A stretch of DNA of 53,590 bases, taken from NCBI GenBank assembly GCA_034044135.1, contig CP139022.1, positions 1-53,590 on the forward strand, written 5' to 3'. The notes under the pieces are model-generated. The model made no database searches. It was not told the DNA's origin and saw nothing but the letters and a program-made list of their open reading frames with translations. Positions within the stretch are counted from its first letter, which is position 1, and each line of letters opens with the position of its first letter. Shown one piece after another: positions 18,916 through 28,300 of the stretch. This stretch comes from Flammeovirgaceae bacterium SG7u.111 (GTDB lineage: Bacteria > Bacteroidota > Bacteroidia > Cytophagales > Flammeovirgaceae). The translations under genes and the position numbers were made by a program.

Positions 18916-20415
18916 ATGTTGATTGGAGCAGGAAAAATCGAAAAGCTAAAAGGTTGGTTATTAGACGAGCTGTATCAAAAAAAGCTTCAATCTACTACTG
19001 GATTTATCCTGTTATTGGTGATGTCGATATTGACCACTTTCATCATCACCAAAACCCCATCTACATTTGGGTTATTCATTATAGGAGGCCTTGTGGGGTG
19101 CTTGGTACTTATATTAGCTTTTGTAGATAGTTTTTTTGCTCTCACTTTGGCAATTATTGTGTCTATCGTTGGCAACCCTATCCATAAGTATTTGCTAAGA
19201 CCTATCCCTTTTGGGGTATTGGTCGATGTATTGATCATGATCAACTTCATTGGTTGTATAAGTATGCAGTTACGGGAAAAGAGGTGGAACACTAAAACCA
19301 TTATGCATCCTGTCACTTTCGTCCAGATTATATTTACCCTGTATATGATGCTGCAATTTTTTAACACAAACATGCACTCTCATCAAGGGTATTTTGGTGT
19401 AGCAAGACGAATACCTGTTTTTTTAGCTGTATACTTCATTGCTATATACAACTTAAACAATATCAAATTTCTCAAAAAGTTTATTGTTTTTTGGTTGGTA
19501 GTTGCCCTCATAACTGCATTCTATGCTTTTTACCAAGAGTTTGCAGGAATAACAAACTATGAGCTGAGGTATTATAATTCAAATGAAAAAGCCTTGAAGC
19601 TAGTGTTTATTGGTGGGAGGTTTCGGAAGTTTTCCTTTTTCAACGACCCTACTTCTTTTGGTATCTTTATGGCTATCTCAGGCCTGCTTTTCATGGTATT
19701 ATCTATGGGTCCATTTAAAACCAGAATCAAAATAGGACTATTTATTAGTTCACTTATCATGTTTATCGCCATGGCATTTTCTGGTACCCGTACCGCATAT
19801 GCAATCGTACCTATTGGAATTGTGATATTTGCTCTAATGACAATTACGCATAAAAGAACATTGATCATTGCATCGTTTTTTACAGTAGTAATGGCAGTGA
19901 TTCTTTACGGACCTTTCTATGGAAACCGAACGATTAACCGAATTCGCTCTACCTTTAAGTTTTCAGAAGATGCATCGCTGAATGTCCGAGATGTGAATAG
20001 GGCTTTTATCCAACCTTATATTTACGAACATCCTTTTGGGGGAGGGGTAGCGACCAGCGGTGTTCCAGGAAAAATTTTCAACCCTAACCACTACTTAGCA
20101 GGATTTCCACCCGACAGTGCTTACTTACAAACAGCTATGGAACTAGGGTGGATAGGACTTTTCCTAATGCTACTAGTAGCTTATGTAAATATGCGAACAA
20201 CAATTAAAGGATATTATAGGTCCTACGACCCAAAAATAAAGACTTATTACCTTAGCTTTGCAACAGTTATTTTCACCATTATAGTAGCCCAATACGCCCA
20301 ATATGCGCTTTCTTTTACCAATAGGCTATTCTATATGATATTACTAGCTTGTATAGTCAAACTTATTGACTTTGATAAGAAACCTGATTCGATTGAACCC
20401 CAACCTTCACAATGA
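18916..20415 (+). CDS. O-antigen polymerase/ligase-like membrane protein (Wzy-type)
   Basis: This 499-residue protein has about twelve membrane segments. Between late segments it has a long periplasmic loop with YEHPFGGGVATSG and FPPDSAYLQTAMELGWIG, the conserved Wzy_C-type pattern with His/Asn and Glu-x-Gly. It would polymerise the repeat units flipped by the Wzx protein at 10328, or ligate the chain to an acceptor; these two roles cannot be told apart here. It overlaps the next gene by ATGA. No other polymerase candidate is on the plasmid. Confidence 0.85.
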   Translation: MLIGAGKIEKLKGWLLDELYQKKLQSTTGFILLLVMSILTTFIITKTPSTFGLFIIGGLVGCLVLILAFVDSFFALTLAIIVSIVGNPIHKYLLRPIPFGVLVDVLIMINFIGCISMQLREKRWNTKTIMHPVTFVQIIFTLYMMLQFFNTNMHSHQGYFGVARRIPVFLAVYFIAIYNLNNIKFLKKFIVFWLVVALITAFYAFYQEFAGITNYELRYYNSNEKALKLVFIGGRFRKFSFFNDPTSFGIFMAISGLLFMVLSMGPFKTRIKIGLFISSLIMFIAMAFSGTRTAYAIVPIGIVIFALMTITHKRTLIIASFFTVVMAVILYGPFYGNRTINRIRSTFKFSEDASLNVRDVNRAFIQPYIYEHPFGGGVATSGVPGKIFNPNHYLAGFPPDSAYLQTAMELGWIGLFLMLLVAYVNMRTTIKGYYRSYDPKIKTYYLSFATVIFTIIVAQYAQYALSFTNRLFYMILLACIVKLIDFDKKPDSIEPQPSQ

Positions 20416-21623
20416 TACGGAATTTGATCAACCTTAAGAATATCAATATTTATCATATTTGGCTGCTGAGCATTCTTTTTTTTGTCGCACATATTCCCGC
20501 TATTTTCAATAATCATGGTAATGTAAATGCCTACGTTCTATTTACCCAAGCATTATTGGATGGAAAATTGTACCTGCCTCAAATTGAAGGGTATCACTAT
20601 CTTGATCTTATCCATTTTGAAGGAAAGTATTATCTTCCATACCCACCCTTTCCAGCTATTTTTTTATTGCCGTTTGCAGCTGTGTTTGGTGCAGAGAGCA
20701 TCAACCCTGTATTGGTCTGTATGCTGCTTACCTGTGTTAACTTTTTTATTTTTTATACCATTCTGAAGCGACTCAATATTTCTGGAGAAAACCGACTCTG
20801 GATGATACTAGCTTTCTTTTTTGGTACAGGATACTGGTTTGTGCTTATCACCTCACATCATGTATATGGGTTCGCTCATATTTCCTGTATTACCATGATT
20901 TTGTTAGGCATGAGCGAGCTATTTGGCAAAAGGAGAGGCTGGATTATCGGCATATGTTTAGGGGGAGCCTTCTTATCGAGGCAAATGAGCGTATTTACCG
21001 GAATTTTATTTTTGTATATCCTTATTGAAAAAGAAATAAAAAAGGAAAAGCCCAACTTCACAAACCCAATTAGTTTTGCCCTCTCGTCCTGTATGTTTCT
21101 ATTCATATATTTCTGGTACAACTATACAAGATTCGGTGATTTTATGAATACAGGATATGAATACATCGCATATATAGAACCAATGAAAGCGAGAGTGGAG
21201 GAGTATGGTGTATTTAGCCTAAAATACTTTTTGTTTAATTTTTACACTATGTTCATCAAAGGGCATAACATCCATTTTACAGGAGAAGGGCTATTGAATA
21301 TAAAAGGGATGGATCTTTTTGGCTCATCTTTGATCAGCGCCAGCCCTTTTGTGTTATTTGCCTTCAGAACTAACTGGAAAAAAGGATATGTAATTTCTAC
21401 CGTTGTGGCAATCATCATTATTCTTACAGGTCTACTACTGTACCATAACAACGGGTTTCACCAAGTAAATACCAATAGGTTTGCTCTAGATTTTATGCCT
21501 ATCTTATTTCTTTTGATTGTACATAGCCTTGCAAAAATACCAACATGGCTTATTAGGTTTACCGTTAGCTATGCTATAGTTATCAATATTATCAGCTTTA
21601 TTATTCACATGATTTACCAATAG
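20412..21623 (+). CDS. Multi-spanning membrane protein, probable GT-C glycosyltransferase
   Basis: The 403-residue protein has ten or so membrane segments. Its large first extracytoplasmic loop, with ALLDGKLYLPQIEG and YYLPYPPFPAIFLLPFA, is typical of GT39/PMT-like GT-C proteins, which take sugars from polyprenyl-phosphate donors on the periplasmic side. It overlaps the wzy-like gene by 4 bp and lies 2 bp before a second GT-C gene. The arabinose-lipid operon at 39765-42788 could supply its donor; this is a suggestion from co-residence only. Confidence 0.7.
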   Translation: MIRNLINLKNINIYHIWLLSILFFVAHIPAIFNNHGNVNAYVLFTQALLDGKLYLPQIEGYHYLDLIHFEGKYYLPYPPFPAIFLLPFAAVFGAESINPVLVCMLLTCVNFFIFYTILKRLNISGENRLWMILAFFFGTGYWFVLITSHHVYGFAHISCITMILLGMSELFGKRRGWIIGICLGGAFLSRQMSVFTGILFLYILIEKEIKKEKPNFTNPISFALSSCMFLFIYFWYNYTRFGDFMNTGYEYIAYIEPMKARVEEYGVFSLKYFLFNFYTMFIKGHNIHFTGEGLLNIKGMDLFGSSLISASPFVLFAFRTNWKKGYVISTVVAIIIILTGLLLYHNNGFHQVNTNRFALDFMPILFLLIVHSLAKIPTWLIRFTVSYAIVINIISFIIHMIYQ

Positions 21624-21625
21624 AA

Positions 21626-23245
21626 ATGGAAACCCTTTCTACTAAAAACACTACTTTCAAGACATCAATTGAGCTTTTACTCATTATTGGGTTTGCAGCT
21701 ATCCCTCTTGTTTTCCCTGAAATGCCTTATAGGGTAAACATCTACCTTTCGTGGGAAGGAGCTTTTAGACTATACGAAGGGCAATTGCCTTATAGAGATT
21801 TTGGCTTGCCTATGGGTGTTGTGTACTGGGTAATACCTGCTCTGTTTTTCAAACTATTTGGTCCTTATCTCATTACTCTCATAAAAGCCCAAGTATTTAT
21901 AAATATAGTAGCGGCTTTTGCTTTTAGAGATATACTCAAATTATTCAAGCTAAGCTTTGGCGAAAGAGCCCTTGCCCTCATAATCTTTGGCATTTCTTAT
22001 GTGATGTTCAATTATTGGCCCTGGTACAACCATTCGGTAATTGTGTATGAAATCATTTCCTTGGCTTTCATAGTCAGGTTTGCTTTTAGCGATAAGAAAT
22101 CAAAAAAGCTTTTGTATTTGATAATCGGGGCTGTGTTTGCCTTCATTTGTTTTTTTACAAAGCAAGATGGAGGAGGAATGGGTTTTATAATTTGTCTTGC
22201 TATTGTAGCTTATACTTCTATTATCGAAAGGAACTTTATGTTTCCTATATACTACATAGGAGTTTTTGCCATTTTGCTTACCTCAACTATATTGATATTT
22301 AAAGGCTTCGATTTTGGCTATTGGTTCAACTATGGGCAGCCCCCGCATTACTCAAGGGTATCTGCTGCAGATATAATTGAGGACTTTTTAGCCAAGTCGT
22401 TTTGGGAAAAATTTTACCTAGGGCTAATGATTATGATCCTCATTACCCAAATCACAAGCTTCAAAACTTTTCTTGCCGACAAGCAGAAGTTCCTTTTTGC
22501 TTTGTTTTCATTCGCCATAGTAGGGGAGGCCCTTGTGTTCCAAGTTACCAGCTACGTACCTGCCAATGGGCATATATTTTTCCATAGCTTTGCATTTGCA
22601 TACATCATTCATTTCATAGGACCTAAGCTCAACGTTGACCGCTTTCCCAACCTTATAGTCTATAGTCTTTGCTTGCTTATGTGGTGGAGCTCTCCGCATT
22701 GGCGACTTATTCAACCTTTTTATGCAAAAGTCACCCCTTTCAAGAAAAAAGAGAACACTAAGATTGTATCAAAGAATTCGTACATAAAAAAAGGAGAGGG
22801 GGGAGCAAGTAACCAGCCATGGGTTTCCACTCCCGAATGGGCTGCTTTCAAAGGAATGAAAATGCCCCAAGAAACCAAGCAAGGAATCATCGACATACTG
22901 AACTTAGAAATAGTAAAAGAAAAAGGAGAACATCTTAAGGTTCTCAATATGTCAGAACTTACTCCTTTGGCACATACCATAGGATACGACCTACCCAAAA
23001 GCAGTCAACAACCTCTTTGGTACCACCAAGGTGTAGGATTGTTCGATAGGGAAATTGAATACCTCTGCCAAACCATTATAAACGGGGAATATGACATGGT
23101 TTTGTTTGAGGAGATTCCTGAGCTAAACAATTTTTACCCTCCTAAAGTACAAGAATGTCTAAAGGAACATTACAAATTAGCCAACAGGTTTACAGCCCCT
23201 CGCCGTAATGAACCTGGTGTCGTTGAGGTTTACCTTAAGAATTAA
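21626..23245 (+). CDS. GT-C type membrane glycosyltransferase with C-terminal soluble domain
   Basis: The 539-residue protein has about ten membrane segments. Its first periplasmic loop reads WEGAFRLYEGQLPYRDFGLPMG, the Glu/Asp-containing, substrate-binding loop pattern of GT39-like transferases. Residues from about 375 to the end form a soluble, probably periplasmic domain of unknown type. Like its neighbour it probably uses a polyprenyl-phosphate sugar, and it is a candidate arabinosyltransferase given the DprE1/DprE2 genes on the same molecule. Its end overlaps the convergent nuclease-like gene by 4 bp. Confidence 0.75.
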   Translation: METLSTKNTTFKTSIELLLIIGFAAIPLVFPEMPYRVNIYLSWEGAFRLYEGQLPYRDFGLPMGVVYWVIPALFFKLFGPYLITLIKAQVFINIVAAFAFRDILKLFKLSFGERALALIIFGISYVMFNYWPWYNHSVIVYEIISLAFIVRFAFSDKKSKKLLYLIIGAVFAFICFFTKQDGGGMGFIICLAIVAYTSIIERNFMFPIYYIGVFAILLTSTILIFKGFDFGYWFNYGQPPHYSRVSAADIIEDFLAKSFWEKFYLGLMIMILITQITSFKTFLADKQKFLFALFSFAIVGEALVFQVTSYVPANGHIFFHSFAFAYIIHFIGPKLNVDRFPNLIVYSLCLLMWWSSPHWRLIQPFYAKVTPFKKKENTKIVSKNSYIKKGEGGASNQPWVSTPEWAAFKGMKMPQETKQGIIDILNLEIVKEKGEHLKVLNMSELTPLAHTIGYDLPKSSQQPLWYHQGVGLFDREIEYLCQTIINGEYDMVLFEEIPELNNFYPPKVQECLKEHYKLANRFTAPRRNEPGVVEVYLKN

Positions 23246-24342
23246 TTTTTCGCTCGGAGGAGCTGTTCTTTGTTCAGTAACTTATACTCACATTCTATAG
23301 GAAAATGAGCGGAAAGGTAGTTATCGGAATAGGTAATAAACTTTGTAGGCTTCAAATTCTTGGTATGAAACTGATGATCGATCCTTAGAAAAAATAATGA
23401 TCTCCCATTATAGGTAAACCCAAAGCCATTTCCCGCTTCTTCAAAAGAATTATCAATTCTATCTTTTATATATAGATACGAGTATGTGTAAGGTATTTCG
23501 TTGAAGTCTCCGCATAACACAACTTCATAAGGTGAAGAATTGATAAACTCCGTGATCAGGCTAAGTTGATCTTCCCTTCTTATTGCCCCATGCTTAATTC
23601 TGCTGAGTTTATCTCTGATGGCACTAGCGGATCCTTCTTTAAGATTCATGGATTGTAGATGAGTATTAATAATACGGATAGTATCTGAATGGACTACCAC
23701 ATCGGCATAAGCAGATGCATTATATAAGTTATTACTCATAAAAAGCTCACCAGAATTTACGATAGGAAACTTAGAAAAAATCACCATTCCTCTTTTTACT
23801 CCGTTCTTATGAGCAGGTTTTGACAAAAAGAAATAATCATAGCCTCCACGCTTAGTAATGGCTTCTATGGAATTAAAAATATCAGAATTCTCATCATTAT
23901 AAAACTCTTGGATACACTTAATATCAGCGTCGTTTTTACTCAACCAATCTTTAAGCAGTATCCCCCTTTGTTGGAGATCTGGGCTATAATAACTTTTTGT
24001 AAAAATAGGACCTACATTAAAAAAACTGGCATTATAACTTAATACCTTGAACTTATATGAATCAAGCTCTTCATCATCTGCTGAGTTAACCACATAGGTA
24101 GAAAGCACAAAAGGATAACAAAACAACAAAAAAACACTAGTTAGTATAAACTTTAACCACCTTGTTCTCAGTAAGTAATAGGTGAACAGTAATATATTCA
24201 CTCCAATTACTGGTAAAATGAGTAAAGAGAGAAAATATGCTGGCCAAAAGTGGGAAGGAGGAATGATGGTACTCACTAAAACCGTGATACTTCCTAGTAA
24301 TAAAACATATCCCAATATACTTTTTTTACTTGTTTTTATCAT
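23242..24342 (-). CDS. Membrane-anchored endonuclease/exonuclease/phosphatase-family protein
   Basis: The 366-residue product starts with three membrane segments (to about residue 75) and then has an EEP catalytic domain. Motifs are IKCIQEF (metal-binding Glu), INTHLQS, CGDFNEIP, a DHQF segment and SAHFPIE, matching the Asp/His active site of the family. The catalytic part should face the periplasm or exterior. Members act on DNA, phosphoinositides or other phosphoesters, so the substrate cannot be given. The gene starts 2 bp after the TolC-like gene and is probably co-transcribed with it. Confidence 0.85.
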   Translation of the reverse strand: MIKTSKKSILGYVLLLGSITVLVSTIIPPSHFWPAYFLSLLILPVIGVNILLFTYYLLRTRWLKFILTSVFLLFCYPFVLSTYVVNSADDEELDSYKFKVLSYNASFFNVGPIFTKSYYSPDLQQRGILLKDWLSKNDADIKCIQEFYNDENSDIFNSIEAITKRGGYDYFFLSKPAHKNGVKRGMVIFSKFPIVNSGELFMSNNLYNASAYADVVVHSDTIRIINTHLQSMNLKEGSASAIRDKLSRIKHGAIRREDQLSLITEFINSSPYEVVLCGDFNEIPYTYSYLYIKDRIDNSFEEAGNGFGFTYNGRSLFFLRIDHQFHTKNLKPTKFITYSDNYLSAHFPIECEYKLLNKEQLLRAKN

Positions 24343-24344
24343 TG

Positions 24345-25073
24345 TTAGTACGCCTCTTCTAGTGGAATGCCTATCAGCATTTCTAGTTGGGCTTTTGCTA
24401 TTTGAAAATCTGCTTCGGATGAATACCTTTTTAGAAGTTCGTTGTTATAAGTCTTTAGCGACTCGCTATAATCATCTAAACTTACTTCTCCATTCTTAAA
24501 CTTCTGCTCAACTATCAGATGCTTTGAATACTCGTCTTCTACCAGTTGTTGAATTAGTTTATACTGATTTCTATACATATTGAACCGTTGATACTGCTCT
24601 ATAACCAAGGCCCTTACTTGTAACTTTTGTAGCTTTATGTTTTCGGCTGCTATTTCTGTTTCAATTTTAGCTATTTGGTTACCATATTTTTGTTCGGTAA
24701 AAATTCCCAAAGGAATCATGACACTAAAGTTGTACCTAGGGTAGAACACATTATTGTTGAAATTTTCAGGAGGATTTATAGTAGCCTCATTGAGGTTTCC
24801 TTGTATTTTAACTTGGTTCAACCATTTGCTTTTTTGCATTTTTTCTTGGTACACCTTCATTTGCCTTTGCTTCTCCAAAATAGAATTACCAGGGTTGTTT
24901 TTCCAAGCCAACCTCACAAGGTGCTCTTGAATCCCTACTGAATCTATTTCATCGGGAAGTATTATTTTGTTGTAATCTACATCTTGAGAAAAGGCCAAAA
25001 GTGGCAAGAAGCAATAATATAACAATACAGATAGAAATTTTACCTGTATTTTGACATGTATGTTTTTTAACAT
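24345..25073 (-). CDS. Half-length TolC-like outer membrane protein
   Basis: The 242-residue product has a signal peptide (cleavage after AFSQ) and long helical, heptad-rich stretches of TolC/OEP type. Examples are QIAKIETEIAAENIKLQKLQVRAL-like helix and the LKTYNNELLKRYSSEADFQIAKAQLEMLIG end, which matches the usual end of an OEP repeat. TolC proteins are usually 400-500 residues with two repeats; this has about one. It ends with a normal stop and shows no frameshift remnant, so it may be a natural one-repeat form. It may help export the polymer or act in the envelope; both are guesses. Confidence 0.7.
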   Translation of the reverse strand: MLKNIHVKIQVKFLSVLLYYCFLPLLAFSQDVDYNKIILPDEIDSVGIQEHLVRLAWKNNPGNSILEKQRQMKVYQEKMQKSKWLNQVKIQGNLNEATINPPENFNNNVFYPRYNFSVMIPLGIFTEQKYGNQIAKIETEIAAENIKLQKLQVRALVIEQYQRFNMYRNQYKLIQQLVEDEYSKHLIVEQKFKNGEVSLDDYSESLKTYNNELLKRYSSEADFQIAKAQLEMLIGIPLEEAY

Positions 25074-25376
25074 TTTAAATGGTTAATTTTAAGAATTATT
25101 AACAACAACAGCACGGAAATTGATCATATATTAGTTATAAAGCTGCATGTCATGATTGCATTAATACCAACCTTTCCAATACAACTTTACTCACAATTTT
25201 AAGAAGATAACTACCCTCTGACTTATGTCTGCAGGATAATTGATTACTAACGCTATGTGTTTGCTTCCAGGGCCTGTTGACATCACAGTAAAAATATAAT
25301 ATATATCGATATCAACAACTCCAATCATATGTCTAACACTTTAATAAAAATTATGTATACAAAATACTTATTTCCT
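25074..25376. other. Divergent intergenic region
   Basis: About 300 bp separate the TolC-like gene from the start chosen for the PKD/beta-helix protein. It must hold both promoters. I find no exact TAnnTTTG element, repeat or small gene in it. Confidence 0.5.
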
Positions 25377-28300
25377 ATGAAAATACCTACCGTGTATTGT
25401 TACATTGGTTTAGTTATTTTGTTGCTAAACACAAACAACTTGATGGCCCAAGACGTGGCCAACCAGACTACCAAGCAAACTTCTGGTGGAACTTCTTACC
25501 TCGAATACTTACCCGAGGATTATGCGACTTCTGGTGAAGATTATCCCGTGATGATCTTTTTACATGGCCTTGGAGAAAAAGGCAGCGACATAACAAAGGT
25601 TGCTACCCATGGACCTCCGAAACATATTAAGAATGGAAACAAGATGACCTTCGAAGTCGATGGAGAAACATTCAGTTTTATTGTTATTTCACCACAACTC
25701 AAAGGTAATTATGGAAACTGGCCCACTAATTATGTAAAAGAAGTATTTGACCACGTAAAAAACATCTACAGAATAGATGAAAATAGAATTTATATCACAG
25801 GGCTTAGCCTTGGAGGAGGTGGTACTTGGAACTTTGCAGTAAACTACCCTGAAGAAATTGCCGCTATAGCGGCAATTTGTGGTACAACTCAAGGATATAC
25901 TGCTGCAAATGCTTGCAAAATAGGATCAGCTAATCTTCCTGTATGGGCTTTTCATGGAGAAAACGACGGAACTGTTTCACCTAATGCATCTAAAAACTGG
26001 GTAAATTCAATCAATGCATGCAACCCAGATCCTCTTGCGCTCCTTACCCTTTACCCAGGAATTGCTCATAATGCATGGGACAGAGCCTACCAACCAGACC
26101 ATCAGTTCCACAACCCAAATGTTTACGAATGGCTGCTATCATACAATAAAAATAAAGTTTACGTAGGCACCGGAAGCAATAGAAGTATTGAGCAACCTAA
26201 AGACAGCGTACATATACAAGCTAATATTTCTGTACCTGAACCAGGAAGCGAGACGTACACATGGGAGCAAGTAAATGGACCAACTACCGCCGCACTAAGC
26301 GGAACAAATACAGCTACTCTTGTTGCACAATCCTTAGAAGAAGGAACATATACTTTCAAATTATCTGTCACTGCCAATAGTATCACAGAATCTGACGAGA
26401 TAGACATAACGGTTACCAAACCCAATGTCGCTCCTATTGCAGATGCTGGGCTAAGCAGGACGGTAGTCTTACCAAAAGATACTGTGAAAATCAGTGGTGC
26501 ACAAAGCTATGATTCTGACGGGAGTATCTCCGCATACCAATGGAAGCAAACAGGTGGGCCCAGTAGTGGAGTTAAAGTGCTTATCAACTTCACCAATGCG
26601 GATGAAACCCTTGGGACTCCTTGGAACAATACCCCAAATGCTTTTCGTAACCAAACCATGAGCAACCTTGTAGCGGAAAGTGGTGCTACTACCAATATCA
26701 GCCTCCAGATGTTTGAGGGATGGTGGGATGTAAATACACTCGGGGTAACAACCGGCAATGATTCAGGCGTTTATCCTGACAACGTCATGAAAACCAACTA
26801 TTGGCTAAATGACAATCCCGTAAAGCTTCGTGTAGCCAACCTCGAAGTTGGTCAGTTATATAACTTCACTTTTTTTGGGAGCAGGTCTGGTGTTACAGAC
26901 AATAGAGCCACTACCTATACTATAGGTAGCGAAACCGTGTCTCTAAACGCTGCTAGTAATAAAGACCAAACTATCAGTATTACAGAAGTATCTCCAAATG
27001 CATCTGGTGAAGTCGTAATCAGTATTGATAAAGCTAGTGGTTCTTCATATGGTTATTTGGCTGCCATGGAAATAGAAACTGGTGTGAGTTCTGTAAAAGG
27101 TGTAAATGAGCCTGTATTGACACTCAGTAGTTTGACAGAAGGAACCTACAAATTTGAACTTGAAGTAACAGATGACTTAGGGAAAAAAGCCAAAGACAAT
27201 GTAACAATTAATGCTACTTCCGACACAAATCAAGCTCCTGTGGCAAAAGCAGGAAATGATATCTCTATTGTTGCCCCAGTAGCAGCAGTCACATTGAATG
27301 GTGGTACTTCTTCCGATTCGGATGGAAGCATAGAAAGTTACAAGTGGAGCAAAAAATCTGGTCCTGCCGATTTTACCATTGCTAGCCCCGATAAAGCACA
27401 AACTGAGGTAACAGGCTTAGTGCTGGGTGTATACGTATTCGAGCTTGAAGTGACGGATGATAAAGGGAAAACAGATACGGACGAGGTTACTGTGACCGTA
27501 ACCTCTACCGAAAACGAAGCCCCTGTGGCAAAAGCAGGAAATGATATTTCTATTGTCGCCCCAGCTGCAGCAGTCACATTGAACGGTGGCACTTCTTCCG
27601 ATTCGGATGGAAGCATAGAAAGTTATAAGTGGAGCAAAAAATCTGGCCCTGCCGATTTTACTATTGAAAGTCCCGATAAAGCACAAACTGAAGTAACGGG
27701 TTTAGTACCGGGAAAATATGTATTTGAGCTTGAAGTAACGGATGATAAGGGAAAAATAGGCACGGATGAAATTGTAGTGGATGTATTCAATGCGGATGGC
27801 GATTGTGGGTGTGACCATGTATTAGGCGAATCAACAGATCAAATCTATATTGACGGCTCTACTATGGATATTCAGCCTGGTGATGTCATTTGTATACAAG
27901 CAGGTAATTACAAATTTATACAAATGTGGAATTTTGAGGGAAGTGAAGAAGATCCCATTACCATCAAAAACTGTGGAGGTCAAGTGGTTATCGGCGATGG
28001 AACATTCCATTATGGTTTTATCCTCAAAGCAAGGTATTTCAGGCTAACAGGTACTGGGGATTCCAATTTTAAATATGGAATTAAAATAGCCGGAACTGGT
28101 AAAGATGCTATAAACTTGGGAATTGGAGGCACATCCACTCATTTTGAAGTGGATCATATTGAAAGTGCCAATGCTGGTTTTGCCGGGATAATGATCAAGG
28201 AAGATCCAAAATGCAATAACCCTGAAACTTGGAGGAGAAACTTTGAAATGCAGAATGTAAAAGTACATGACTGCTACATACACGACTCTGGCGGTGAAGG

